The notes: generated by a model from the letters alone, not told the origin. Shown: positions 43,436-52,586, counted from the stretch's first letter. The stretch: DNA of 64,000 nucleotides from an uncultured Clostridia bacterium (GCA_946407705.1 CAMJPC010000011.1:17953-81952), one strand, 5' to 3'. Made by a program: numbers and translations.

Positions 43436-45115
43436 ATGAAACTTACAGGAGCCCAGATAGTTATCGAGACCTTGCTTGAACAAGGTGTTGATACTGTTTT
43501 CGGTTTTCCGGGAGCAACAGTAATCGATATCTATGACAAGCTTTTCGACCGTAAGGATGAGATCAGGCATGTCCTCGCCGCTCACGAACAGGGCGCTGCC
43601 CATGCTGCAGACGGATATGCGAGATCAACGGGCAAACCCGGCGTGGTCATCGCGACTTCAGGTCCCGGCGCGACCAATCTTGTAACAGGCATCGCGACTG
43701 CATTCCTCGACTCTGTCCCCATGATCGCCATCACGGGAAACGTTGCCAATTCCATGATCGGACGTGACGCTTTCCAGGAGATCGACATTACGGGCGTTAC
43801 GCTTCCCATAACGAAGCACAACTTTTTCGTAAGAGACATCAAGGTGCTTGCGGATACCATCCGTGAGGCTTTCAAGATCTGCACGTCAGGAAGACCCGGT
43901 CCGGTCCTCATCGATATTCCGAACGACATCCAGACTGCTACATGTGAGTTCAAAACTACGCGCAAAGTCGTTCCCGCCAAGCCCCAGAAGGCAGACGCGG
44001 AAATGGTCGCAAGAGCTGCCGAGATGATCGCCGAATGCAAGAGACCTTACATCTATTTCGGCGGCGGTGCGGTAAGAGCCGGCGCGGGCAAAGAGATACT
44101 TGCGCTCGCAGAGAAGATCGATGCATACATCGGATGCTCCATGATGGGTCTTTCAGAGATACCCACGTCCAATCCGAGATTCCTCGGAATGCAGGGAATG
44201 CACGGACATTTCGCTTCATCTGTCGCGCTCGCGAAAAGCGATCTCATGATCGCCGTCGGCGTCAGATTCTCCGACCGTGCGACGGGCAAGACTGACAGAT
44301 ACGCGCTTAATTCCAAGAAGATCCACATCGATGCCGACGTGGCTGAGATCGGCAAGAACGTCTCTGTGGATCTCGGTGTTTGCTGCGACGTAAAAGACTT
44401 CCTCGCAAGGCTCATCGATGCCGTTGAGGAGAAGAAGCTCCCTGATTGGGAAGAGAAGATCAAGTCTCTCAGAGCGCGTGAATCAGACGCGTACGACGAC
44501 GATACTTTCGTGCCGAGAGAAGTCATTCTCGACATAGCATCGAAGGTAAAACCCGACACGAGGATCGCTACCGATGTCGGCCAGCACCAGATGTGGACGG
44601 CACAGTTCTATAATTTCAGAAAGAAGCATACATGGCTCAGTTCAGGTGGTCTCGGAACCATGGGATTCGGCCTCGGCGCTGCGATCGGTTCAACGTTTGC
44701 GACAGGCAAGAGAGCAGTCCTCATCACAGGTGACGGAAGCTTCGGCATGAGCCTTAACGAACTCGCTACGGCCGTTACTTATAACGTCCCGGTAACCATC
44801 GTCATATTCAATAACCACACGCTCGGAATGGTAAGACAGTGGCAGACTCTGTTCTACGACAAGAGATATTCAGGCACTGACATCGAGCGCAGCACTGATT
44901 TCGTAAAACTCGCGGAAGCCTTTGGCGCGAAGGGCTTCAGAGCTGATGACATCGACGGGTTCAGGAAGGCTTTCGATGAGGCTTACGCATATGACGGACC
45001 TGCCGTCATCGACATGAAGATCGATTCCGATGCGATGGTCCTTCCGATGCTTCGTCCCGGCGGAACATTCGAAAATCTCGTAACGTGGAAGGAGGCCGAA
45101 AATGAAGAAAGATAA
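43436..45115 (+). CDS. ilvB: Acetolactate synthase, large subunit
   Basis: A 559-residue thiamine diphosphate enzyme that condenses two pyruvates (or pyruvate and 2-ketobutyrate) in branched-chain amino acid synthesis. The catalytic Glu is in AAHEQGAAHAADGYAR (about residue 50). FAD-domain and TPP motifs include GPGATNLVTGIATAFLDSVP and GDGSFGMSLNELATA, with Asn in VIFNNHTLGMVRQWQ. RBS is AAAGGAGTG. The small subunit gene overlaps its end by 14 bases. No T-box or leader is seen; the operon runs directly from the nucleoside transporter. Confidence 0.96.
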   Translation: MKLTGAQIVIETLLEQGVDTVFGFPGATVIDIYDKLFDRKDEIRHVLAAHEQGAAHAADGYARSTGKPGVVIATSGPGATNLVTGIATAFLDSVPMIAITGNVANSMIGRDAFQEIDITGVTLPITKHNFFVRDIKVLADTIREAFKICTSGRPGPVLIDIPNDIQTATCEFKTTRKVVPAKPQKADAEMVARAAEMIAECKRPYIYFGGGAVRAGAGKEILALAEKIDAYIGCSMMGLSEIPTSNPRFLGMQGMHGHFASSVALAKSDLMIAVGVRFSDRATGKTDRYALNSKKIHIDADVAEIGKNVSVDLGVCCDVKDFLARLIDAVEEKKLPDWEEKIKSLRARESDAYDDDTFVPREVILDIASKVKPDTRIATDVGQHQMWTAQFYNFRKKHTWLSSGGLGTMGFGLGAAIGSTFATGKRAVLITGDGSFGMSLNELATAVTYNVPVTIVIFNNHTLGMVRQWQTLFYDKRYSGTDIERSTDFVKLAEAFGAKGFRADDIDGFRKAFDEAYAYDGPAVIDMKIDSDAMVLPMLRPGGTFENLVTWKEAENEER

Positions 45116-45617
45116 GATAATCATCGCTATCTACGTTGACAACCAGTACGGCGTCCTGTCGCGTGTCACGGCCATGTTCACTAGAAGAGGATTCAACATC
45201 GATTCACTCACCGTCGGTGAGACGGAATCGCCCGCATATTCACGTATCACGATCACCCTTTCCGCTGCGAAGACCGATAAGGATCAGGTAGTCTCACAGC
45301 TCCGTAAACTCTACAACGTTAAGAAGGTCGTTGTCCTTTCCAACGAGGATTGTATGAAGCGCGAGCTCATGCTCATCAAGGTAAGGAACAGCGAAGACAT
45401 AAGAGACAGGATCCTTGAGACGGCGAAGATCTTCAGGGCCAAGGTAATCGATCTCGGTGAGGAAGCGATAAGCATCGAGGTAACCGGTGATTCGACTAAG
45501 ATCGACGGTTTCATCCAGAACGTAAAGACCTTCGGCATCATCGAAATGTGCCGTACCGGCATTGTCGCTCTCGACCGCGGAAGCACCACGATCTGGTCCG
45601 ATCACGATGACGATTAA
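45102..45617 (+). CDS. ilvN: Acetolactate synthase, small (regulatory) subunit
   Basis: A 171-residue regulatory subunit. The N-terminal ACT domain reads IYVDNQYGVLSRVTAMFTRRGFNIDSLTVG, the valine-binding signature, and the C-terminal half has LMLIKVRNSEDIRDRILE and GIVALDRG. It activates and gives valine feedback inhibition to the large subunit in related bacteria. It overlaps ilvB by 14 bases, with an RBS-like GGAGG at 45090 inside ilvB. The following unknown gene begins 12 bases downstream. Confidence 0.95.
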   Translation: MKKDKIIIAIYVDNQYGVLSRVTAMFTRRGFNIDSLTVGETESPAYSRITITLSAAKTDKDQVVSQLRKLYNVKKVVVLSNEDCMKRELMLIKVRNSEDIRDRILETAKIFRAKVIDLGEEAISIEVTGDSTKIDGFIQNVKTFGIIEMCRTGIVALDRGSTTIWSDHDDD

Positions 45618-45629
45618 AGGTAAGAACAC

Positions 45630-46112
45630 ATGGCTGATCTGATCAAGGAAATCAACTCTCTGGCCATTTTCGGAGGCATGAGGAAAAAGGAACCCCTTGC
45701 AAGTCTTACCAGGTTCCTTAAGCTCGCCGACGAAGGCACGCAGTCGCAGAATGATCTCATAGAAGCATACTCCGAGTTTGTTAACGCTGTTTATTCGATG
45801 AGACCTGACGCGGATTTCTCCGGAGCTCTCTGGGATTGTCTGAGATCTGATGACAATGCGTACATCAGTTTCACAAAGACAAACATAATGAGACGCCGCA
45901 CCGGTGAAGAGGAGCTGAAGATCAGCAAGATGATGGAAGTCGCTGTCGAAAGAGAACTCGAGATCCTTACCGCAATAGGAAACACATCTTACATCAATCT
46001 GCAGAATATGCTCTTCTATGACGGATACATAGCGCAGTTCAAGACTACAGGAATCGACATGAAGAAGCGTTACCTTGATATGCTTGAGGCTCTTAAGACC
46101 GTCAATTCCTGA
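45630..46112 (+). CDS. Unrecognised 160-residue helical protein
   Basis: A 160-residue, mostly helical soluble protein that I do not firmly recognise. It starts MADLIKEINSLAIFGGMRKKEPLAS and continues as amphipathic helices with a conserved-looking RPDADFSGALWDCLRSDDNAY segment. The opening faintly recalls the N-terminal helical region of DUF815-type ATPases, but no P-loop is present. It sits 12 bases after ilvN with RBS AAAGGTAAG, so it is likely co-transcribed with acetolactate synthase. A weak 4-bp hairpin with TTTT follows at 46115-46129. Confidence 0.6.
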   Translation: MADLIKEINSLAIFGGMRKKEPLASLTRFLKLADEGTQSQNDLIEAYSEFVNAVYSMRPDADFSGALWDCLRSDDNAYISFTKTNIMRRRTGEEELKISKMMEVAVERELEILTAIGNTSYINLQNMLFYDGYIAQFKTTGIDMKKRYLDMLEALKTVNS

Positions 46113-46141
46113 TCCGGCACGGCCGTTTTCAGATGTAACCT

Positions 46142-46186
46142 CAATGTCAGAAATCGTTCATAATTTCATAACACATTCTGACATTG
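46142..46186. promoter_or_regulatory. 11-bp dyad upstream of small transcript
   Basis: CAATGTCAGAA (46142-46152) and TTCTGACATTG (46176-46186) are perfect complements 23 bases apart. They lie just upstream of an extended -10 box TGGTACTAT (46191-46199), in the position of an operator for the small transcript. Confidence 0.55.
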
Positions 46187-46252
46187 GCTGTGGTACTATA
46201 AAGCCATCAATAAAGAACCAATACAAAGACAGGTTCATAGGAGGTGAGACCA

Positions 46253-46315
46253 ATGGGACAAGATAATACATCAAGCAGGCAGTTGGTCTCGCTTGGTTCA
46301 GATTTTCTCCTGTAA
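46253..46315 (+). CDS. Possible 20-residue peptide
   Basis: ATG 46253 to TAA 46315 encodes 20 residues ending LVSLGSDFLL, with five Leu. An excellent RBS AGGAGGTGAG lies 5 bases upstream. The start region is paired in an 8 to 10-bp stem, so translation may be regulated. It might be a leader peptide or a signalling peptide; no cysteine, export signal or GG site is present. Confidence 0.4.
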   Translation: MGQDNTSSRQLVSLGSDFLL

Positions 46316-46402
46316 GGTTTTCTACTTAATCTGAGTTTTAACTCAACACCGAACCGAACAGACCACTGCTACTCTTGAACCACAACTTAACAAACATTCA
46401 AT

Positions 46403-46434
46403 CCCCTGCATCTGCGTTGCAGGGGTTTTGTTTT
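46403..46434 (+). terminator. Terminator of the small transcript
   Basis: Perfect 8-bp GC-rich stem (46403-46410 with 46418-46425), 7-base loop, then TTTTGTTTT. Confidence 0.85.
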
Positions 46435-46485
46435 GAGGGTTAAAGAATTATAATCAAAACATAAAAATATAGGGAGGTTATCATC

Positions 46486-46668
46486 ATGGTGGATTTACCT
46501 AACATCGACATTAATAAGGTCAAGGAGACAGCCAGCGGCGCTCTCGATGCCGTTGCAAAGAATGAGCAGGCAAACGGCGTTTACGAGAAGGCTGCAGGTG
46601 CAGTTGAGAAGAAGACCGGTGTTGACGTTCCGTCAGCAGCTGATCTTTCCAAGATGCTCGACAAGTAA
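46486..46668 (+). CDS. Small 60-residue hypothetical protein
   Basis: A 60-residue soluble protein of helical, Ala/Lys-rich composition (VKETASGALDAVAKNEQANG, then AAGAVEKKTGVDVP). It resembles small stress-type CsbD-like proteins in style but no family match is certain. RBS GGGAGG lies 9 bases before the ATG and a TATAAT box is at 46449-46454, directly after the terminator of the small transcript, so it has its own promoter. Codon use is typical of the genome, supporting a real gene. Confidence 0.65.
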   Translation: MVDLPNIDINKVKETASGALDAVAKNEQANGVYEKAAGAVEKKTGVDVPSAADLSKMLDK

Positions 46669-46683
46669 AGATAATTAACTATC

Positions 46684-47712
46684 GTGACTGAGCGGCAGGA
46701 TGATTGCGCTTTTGATCTGATAGGCAAATACAGACTGCAGATCATGGGGTTCGCTGCGTTGTGGTTGTTCTTATACCACACGCAGGATTCCTGTCTTTTA
46801 TTTTCGAAAATCCCCGGAATAGGCGATGTTGAGGCGCTTTTCTCATGCAACGGATATGCCGGTGCGGACATGTTTTTCTTCATCTCGGGAATCGGCATGG
46901 TCTATTCGATATCGAAACATACCGTTCCCCAGTTCTATCTCAGGCGTTTTCTCAGGATATGGCCCCCTTATGCCGTGATCGGAACCATAGCTGCCTTCGT
47001 ATTCAAATGGTCGATACCCGATTATCTCATGACGATAACCGGGGTTTCTTTTTATGCGAGATCACTGTTCTCGCTTATCTGGTTCGTTCCCGCGATAGGA
47101 ACGTTCTATCTCATTTTTCCGCTCTATGACCTGATGATGAGGAAGATAAAGCACAAGATCATTCCGACTGTCATCATTTTCGTGATATGGCTTGTTCTCT
47201 CGTTCCTGTGGAAGAGCGATGCGCCGAGAGGCGATCTGTCGATCTTCACGAACCGTATTCCCGTCTTTACGCTCGGAGTTTATTGCGGTTATCTGAGCAG
47301 GGAGAAGAAGATCAAGTTCGGTTCCAAGACAAGGATCATCCTTTTCGCGGTCTTTGCGCTGGGAATAATCTTCATGACCTTCTCCGAATATGTTGAGGGA
47401 CTGGATTTTTCGCATTATCTCATCAAGTACATCGGAACGACGATGGTCGCACCCATCATGTGCTACTATCTGGCAAAGATCTTCAGCCTCATCGAAAAGG
47501 CTTCCTTTATCGGAAAGGCATTCTCTTTGATAGGGGTCATGTCCCTTGAGATGTACTGCTCTTATGAGATCATAATGAACATCTTCAGACCGAGGTTTTT
47601 CGGAAGAATGGAAAACCACTTGTATACGCTTGTTCTCTTTGTCATGGTGCTGGCTGGATCGGCACTGCTCTATCAGATGACAAGACTTATTCGCAAAAAA
47701 ATAATGATATAA
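46684..47712 (+). CDS. Membrane acyltransferase (Acyl_transf_3)
   Basis: A 342-residue protein of the acyltransferase-3 family (OafA/YrhL-like), with about ten membrane helices. The N-terminal part is the usual YRLQIMGFAALWLFLYHTQDS, with His in LYHT as the likely catalytic residue, then GADMFFFISGIGMVYS and YLRRFLRIWPPY. Members O-acetylate cell-surface polysaccharides. GTG at 46684 is used as start because the family N-terminus needs residues before ATG 46744; no clear RBS is seen, and it follows the 60-residue gene by 15 bases. A second member is at 54994. Confidence 0.82.
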   Translation: MTERQDDCAFDLIGKYRLQIMGFAALWLFLYHTQDSCLLFSKIPGIGDVEALFSCNGYAGADMFFFISGIGMVYSISKHTVPQFYLRRFLRIWPPYAVIGTIAAFVFKWSIPDYLMTITGVSFYARSLFSLIWFVPAIGTFYLIFPLYDLMMRKIKHKIIPTVIIFVIWLVLSFLWKSDAPRGDLSIFTNRIPVFTLGVYCGYLSREKKIKFGSKTRIILFAVFALGIIFMTFSEYVEGLDFSHYLIKYIGTTMVAPIMCYYLAKIFSLIEKASFIGKAFSLIGVMSLEMYCSYEIIMNIFRPRFFGRMENHLYTLVLFVMVLAGSALLYQMTRLIRKKIMI

Positions 47713-47748
47713 TGATAAAAGTGTTTTTGACCGGGAGGAAATCAACCA

Positions 47749-49269
47749 ATGAAACTGTCCGATCTTCTTGAGTATGACGATATAGTCGTCCAGTGCCACG
47801 ATAATCCTGACGCGGACGCGATCGCTTCCGGTTTTGGCGTATACAGTTATCTCAAGTCAAAGGGAAAGAATGTCAGATTCATCTATTCCGGCAATTTCAT
47901 TATCACCAAGACCAACCTCAAGTTCATGATCGAGGTATTGGATATCCCGATCGAATACGTCAAGACACTCGATAAGAAGCCCAGCCTCCTGGTCACGTGT
48001 GACTGCATCTACGGTGAGGGCAACGTAAGGAAATTCGAAGCCGAAACTATCGCTTCGATCGATCACCACTATCTCGTAGACAATAACCCGCCGGCGATGA
48101 ACGACGTCCGTCAGGGCGTAGGCAGCTGCTCCACGATCGTATGGGACATGCTGAGGAAAGAAGGATTCGAGATTGACAAGAATCTTTCGACGGGTCTTTA
48201 CTACGGACTTTACACAGATACCAACACGCTCGCGGAAGTCTACCATCCGTTAGACCGCGACATGCTTGACGATATTTACTACGACAAGGCCCTGATCAAG
48301 CATTTCTGCAACATGAACATGACTTTGCAGGAAGTTAAGATCGCGGGCATGGCGCTCCTCGGTTATGAGTATCACGAAGTTCACAGATACGCACTTCTCG
48401 AGACGATGCCCTGTGACCCCAACATCCTCGGTCTCATCAGCGACTTCTTCCTTGCTGTTGATACGGTTGATGTCTGCGTTGTCTTCTCGGAGCTTGACGT
48501 TGGCGTTAAGTTCTCCGTAAGAAGCTGCACCAACGAGGTAAGGGCAAACGAGCTTGCAGAATACATTGCGCGCGGAATAGGTTCCGGCGGCGGACGTTCG
48601 GACAAGGCGGGCGGACTCATCCAGAAGGAACTCCTGGCAGAACTCAGAGAAGACTATCTTGCGTCTGATGACATCCACAGACACGCCATCGTTACCACCG
48701 TTCTCCGTGACCGTCTGCACGATTACTATCAGAACTGCAAGATCATATACGCAGGCAAGGACGAGCTCGACGTATCGCAGATGAAGCACTACAAGAAGCT
48801 CCCGCTCAAGCAGGGCTACATTGTTCCCTCAGAGTTCCTTCCTGTCGGAACGCCGATCCTTGTACGTTCATTAGAGGGCGATACGAACCTCAACGTTACC
48901 GAAGACACGGTCATCATGATCGGCGTAAGGGGAGAGGTTTACGCTTCGAACAAGAAGGTCTTCAACAAGAATTACAAGACGCTTGAAGATCAGTACAAGA
49001 TGAAACTCGAATACTTCCCGACCATCAAGAATACAAGGACAGGCGAGATCATCCCGCTTAGAAAGATGGCCAAGACATGCGTATCCGAAGGCGGCAACAA
49101 GATCCTTGCAATGCCCGTCTTAACAACGACGAAAGTATTTACCAAGTGGAACGGAACTGAATATCTCAAGGGTGAGCCGGGTGATTACCTCGCTGCCAAG
49201 GAGAGCGATCCGGATGATGTCTATATCATCAACAAGGACATTTTCGCGCAGTCTTATGCACCTGACTGA
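47749..49269 (+). CDS. DHH-family phosphoesterase
   Basis: A 506-residue protein with the DHH phosphoesterase core: motif I HDNPDADAIASG (residues 17-28), motif III IDHHYLVD (DHH, about 103-110) and DHHA1-domain glycine motif GSGGGRSDKAGG (around 285). The first 330 residues match the NrnA/RecJ-type single-domain enzymes that cleave nanoRNA, pAp or cyclic dinucleotides. About 170 further residues form an extra C-terminal domain (after TTVLRDRLHDYYQNCKIIYA) that I do not recognise. RBS is GGGAGG. The TIR gene follows after 54 bases on the same strand. Confidence 0.88.
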   Translation: MKLSDLLEYDDIVVQCHDNPDADAIASGFGVYSYLKSKGKNVRFIYSGNFIITKTNLKFMIEVLDIPIEYVKTLDKKPSLLVTCDCIYGEGNVRKFEAETIASIDHHYLVDNNPPAMNDVRQGVGSCSTIVWDMLRKEGFEIDKNLSTGLYYGLYTDTNTLAEVYHPLDRDMLDDIYYDKALIKHFCNMNMTLQEVKIAGMALLGYEYHEVHRYALLETMPCDPNILGLISDFFLAVDTVDVCVVFSELDVGVKFSVRSCTNEVRANELAEYIARGIGSGGGRSDKAGGLIQKELLAELREDYLASDDIHRHAIVTTVLRDRLHDYYQNCKIIYAGKDELDVSQMKHYKKLPLKQGYIVPSEFLPVGTPILVRSLEGDTNLNVTEDTVIMIGVRGEVYASNKKVFNKNYKTLEDQYKMKLEYFPTIKNTRTGEIIPLRKMAKTCVSEGGNKILAMPVLTTTKVFTKWNGTEYLKGEPGDYLAAKESDPDDVYIINKDIFAQSYAPD

Positions 49270-49323
49270 ACCTTACCGGTCAGCAGTATTTGAATAAACG
49301 GAAAGCAGAAGAACAGAGCAGAT

Positions 49324-52300
49324 ATGGATTATAAGTACGACGCGTTTATTTCATACAGGCATGCCGAAAAGGATACCCTGATCGCTTCTGAAATACAGAA
49401 GGGCATAGAGAGGTTCAACATACCGGCATCGCTCCGTAAGAAGACAGGCAAAGACAGGTTTAACCGTGTCTTCAGAGATGTCGAGGAGCTCCCCATAACG
49501 AGCAACCTTACCGAGGAACTTGAGGAAGCCCTTAAGTCTTCGCAGTACCTTATCGTCATCTGTTCTTACAGGACTTCAGAATCCGACTGGGTAAAGCGCG
49601 AGATCGACACATTCCTCGAATTCCACGATTACAACAAGCAGCTTATCTTTACCGTTCTTGTTGAAGGTGAACCTGATGAGGTAATCCCGGAGATCTTAAG
49701 ACACGACAACATCACCCACTATCTCGCAGACGGCACTTTTTACTGCAAGGATGAGATCGTTGAGCCTTTGTCCGCGGACTACAGAATGCCTTTGAGGAAG
49801 GCAAGGAAGATCGAGCTCCCGAGACTTGCGGCAGCGATGCTCGGATGCAATTACGATGAGATCATCAGACGCCGTAAGGCATACAAGAGAACGAGACTTC
49901 TCATCGAGACACTGATCGTATCCGCTGCTGCCATAGTACTCATGGTCTATATCGGCTGGATGCTGATGAGGATCCAGGACGGACTCCGTAAAGCCCAGAT
50001 GAACCAGTCGAGATATCTTTCCACCGAATCACAGAAAATGCTCGAAGACGGTGACCGTATAGGAGCATTACAGCTTGCGCTCGCGGCGCTTGAGAATTCA
50101 GACGGTACAAGACGTCCGATAACGAGTGAGGCGCTTTATGCCCTCTCGCAGTCTGTTGGTTCATACATATCAAAGGGAACCAATAGTGCTTCACCCGTAT
50201 GGCAGTACGATGTGGTCTCTTCGATCGTCAGTTATGGCCTGAACTATGCTGAAGACCGTGTTGCGATCCTTGATGCTTCCGGAAAGCTCTATGTCTATAA
50301 CGCAAAGGATCATACGCAGATAAAGACGCTGAAGGATGATGAGAACAAATTCCTTGATTTCAGGTATGACAAGAACGACAATTTGCTCATTGTAACTACT
50401 CACGGAATAACTCTGTATGATTCAAACACCTGGGCCGAGATATGGAATTACACAGCCTCAAAGGTCGTTTCACCACAGAAAAACCTTGTGGCATACTATC
50501 GCAGCAAGGGTTACATCATCCTGAACCTTTCGAGATCGATGGCGATAATAAATGCCGAAAACGGCGAACTCATCAAGGAGATCGACAGCAAACAGGCTGA
50601 TGTCTTCACAGATGCAAACGGAAAACAGACTGCCTTCACCACGGAACGTTTTATTGTCAATGACGACTTTTCCAAGTTGTTATTGGTGGGCAGCAGGGAC
50701 TCAAAGTATAATTCGGCGTATGTCTGCGACATTAAGCAGGAAAAGTGGACCTGTGCCATTGAGGAGTCCGGAGAATTCCTTAAACTGGGCTTGGACAATT
50801 CCGGAAACTTCCTGATATTGAGAAATCAGCCCGGTGATTCACAATCGGTTTTCAACAATACGTCTGCTTATCTCTATGATTCCAAGGTCATCCTTGAGCG
50901 TGTATCAACTGCAGGAAAGTCTTCCTGGAAGACCGAGATCCCGTCAATGACACGTGTCATTAACGCAGAGCTTATCAATTCCGGTTATAAGACTGAAGAA
51001 GGCAAACAGGTCCAGGTAGTAATCGCATCTTTCGCAAACAAGTTTGTGCTCATCGACAGTAAGAGCGGCAAGATCATCAAGAACTACGATCTGCCCGACA
51101 GCATTGTCAGAGCGGCTTCTTCAGAAGAATCTCTTAGTTCTCTTATCGTTCTGCGCAACGGCATGCTACTCAGGATGCGCATGGATGGGGAGATCAAGAC
51201 CGTTCAGGGAGAAAAGTATTTCAAAGAAGGCATCAGTGAGATCAACTCTTTTGCCGATGAGAACAAAAAGGCGGTCTATCTTGTCGAAGATGAAACAAAA
51301 CGAGTGATCACCGAGTACAGCAGCAACTTTTATGACAGCTGGTACAAAGGCTTTGAGGGAACCGAATCGATGTCGCTTGTAACTGACGGCATCAGATGCG
51401 GCAAATATCTGGTAACCATCGGAACCGACCGTAACATCACTTGCGTTGACTTGGAGTCCGAAAAGGTGATCTGGACGCAGAAATCGCCGACATTCTTTGT
51501 CCACGTTCTTGATAACGGCATTTCTCCTGACAAAAAGAATGTCTATCTCCTTGCTGATTACGGTGAAGGTGTCGTTGTTAAATGCAATCTCATCAAGATC
51601 AGCTGTGAGGACGGAAAGATCACGGAGCTCCCAAGTGAATTCACTGTCTTAAAATCTAATGGAATAGTCGTCAATAACGGAAAGATCTGGGGAACTATCT
51701 ACGAGAGCGGAAGCAAAAATGAAGAAGGGGCCAAGCTTACGGTCGTTTCCTATGACATGACCAGCGATACGATCAAAAAGACTACGGTCGAACTTGGAAA
51801 CGAAACGTCTAATATGAGTTATACCGGCAATATGAGTGTCTTCCCCGACGGCAAGAAAGCAATGGTCTATTTCAAGAAGTATGTTGATGACCAGGAACGT
51901 TATATCCGCGTTACCATCGACATTGAAGGTGCAAAGTTCACCTCCAACGAGACAGGCGGATGCTACGGCGCCGTTTGGAGCGATAACGGAAAGCGCTTTG
52001 CCGAGGCATCTGAGACCGGTGTGATCGATGTGTATTCCGCAGACGGCAATCTGCAGCACTCGATCGATACCGAATTGCGCATCCCGAGAAAAATGGCTTA
52101 TTACAAGGACAGACTCTATGTCTTATACAGCATCGGAGCTCTTTGCAGCTATGACAACAAAGGCAAACAGGTATCCCACATCAGTCTTAACCATGGCGAT
52201 ATCAGCAAAGAGAATACGGATCAGATTAAATTTGATTTTGTTCACGGTTTCCTGTTCCTGAGATCGGGAGACAATACCGACATCATCAATCTTTCCGAGA

Positions 52301-52530
52301 GTAAGAGCGTCAGCTGCATGAGAGGTTATCTGGGTCTCTATACCACGAAGGAAAAGGATACCGAGCTCACTGATGCAAAGGTCATCTGCTATGCTTTATC
52401 AGCTGAAGCCGGAAAAGTGATCGGTTACTTCGAGTACAAGACACCTGACAAACTGATACAGCAGGCAAAAGAGATCCTGAATGGAAAGACCGTCAGCGAA
52501 GAGGTCAGGCGGAAGTACGGTCTGGAATAA
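49324..52530 (+). CDS. TIR-domain membrane protein with beta-propeller
   Basis: A 1068-residue protein. An N-terminal TIR domain (about residues 4-150) shows DAFISYRHAEKD, RDVEELPITS, and SDWVKREI with Glu93 where NADase TIRs carry the catalytic Glu. A single membrane helix lies at 192-216. The remaining 850 residues form a WD40-like or pyrrolo-quinoline-type propeller with repeated strands ending in W (VWQYDV, IWNYTA, KWTCAI, WTQKS). The TIR is inside, the propeller outside. TIRs act as NAD-cleaving or scaffold modules in immunity and signalling; which applies is unknown. A weak RBS (AGAAGAACAGAG) precedes. Neighbour is a DHH phosphoesterase. Confidence 0.85.
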   Translation: MDYKYDAFISYRHAEKDTLIASEIQKGIERFNIPASLRKKTGKDRFNRVFRDVEELPITSNLTEELEEALKSSQYLIVICSYRTSESDWVKREIDTFLEFHDYNKQLIFTVLVEGEPDEVIPEILRHDNITHYLADGTFYCKDEIVEPLSADYRMPLRKARKIELPRLAAAMLGCNYDEIIRRRKAYKRTRLLIETLIVSAAAIVLMVYIGWMLMRIQDGLRKAQMNQSRYLSTESQKMLEDGDRIGALQLALAALENSDGTRRPITSEALYALSQSVGSYISKGTNSASPVWQYDVVSSIVSYGLNYAEDRVAILDASGKLYVYNAKDHTQIKTLKDDENKFLDFRYDKNDNLLIVTTHGITLYDSNTWAEIWNYTASKVVSPQKNLVAYYRSKGYIILNLSRSMAIINAENGELIKEIDSKQADVFTDANGKQTAFTTERFIVNDDFSKLLLVGSRDSKYNSAYVCDIKQEKWTCAIEESGEFLKLGLDNSGNFLILRNQPGDSQSVFNNTSAYLYDSKVILERVSTAGKSSWKTEIPSMTRVINAELINSGYKTEEGKQVQVVIASFANKFVLIDSKSGKIIKNYDLPDSIVRAASSEESLSSLIVLRNGMLLRMRMDGEIKTVQGEKYFKEGISEINSFADENKKAVYLVEDETKRVITEYSSNFYDSWYKGFEGTESMSLVTDGIRCGKYLVTIGTDRNITCVDLESEKVIWTQKSPTFFVHVLDNGISPDKKNVYLLADYGEGVVVKCNLIKISCEDGKITELPSEFTVLKSNGIVVNNGKIWGTIYESGSKNEEGAKLTVVSYDMTSDTIKKTTVELGNETSNMSYTGNMSVFPDGKKAMVYFKKYVDDQERYIRVTIDIEGAKFTSNETGGCYGAVWSDNGKRFAEASETGVIDVYSADGNLQHSIDTELRIPRKMAYYKDRLYVLYSIGALCSYDNKGKQVSHISLNHGDISKENTDQIKFDFVHGFLFLRSGDNTDIINLSESKSVSCMRGYLGLYTTKEKDTELTDAKVICYALSAEAGKVIGYFEYKTPDKLIQQAKEILNGKTVSEEVRRKYGLE

Positions 52531-52554
52531 GGTGTAACATTGTTACGAACCAAC

Positions 52555-52586
52555 AAAAAGGGGGCTTTGCAAAGCCCCTTTTGTTA
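52555..52586. terminator. Terminator between TIR gene and acyl-CoA synthetase gene
   Basis: A stem of about 12 bp with one bulged G (52555-52568 with 52571-52582), flanked by A5 and T4 tracts, so it can serve both convergent genes. Confidence 0.82.

Larger units (their letters stand above)
46200..46434 (+). ncRNA. Structured short transcript with embedded sORF
   Basis: A self-contained unit of about 230 bases: an extended -10 at 46191-46199, then a leader whose GTGAGACCAA (46244-46253) pairs with TTGGTCTCGC (46283-46292), a second stem TCAGATT (46298-46304) with AATCTGA (46328-46334), and a strong terminator at 46403. The first stem covers part of the RBS and the A of the start codon of a 20-codon ORF. 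No known RNA family is recognised (no T-box, SRP, 6S or tmRNA features). No longer gene fits in 46113-46485. Confidence 0.4.

Noticed and set aside
46142..46434. T-box or ilv attenuator
   Set aside because: No T-box sequence or specifier-loop pattern is present, the unit lies downstream of ilvBN, and it ends in its own terminator rather than before an amino-acid gene.
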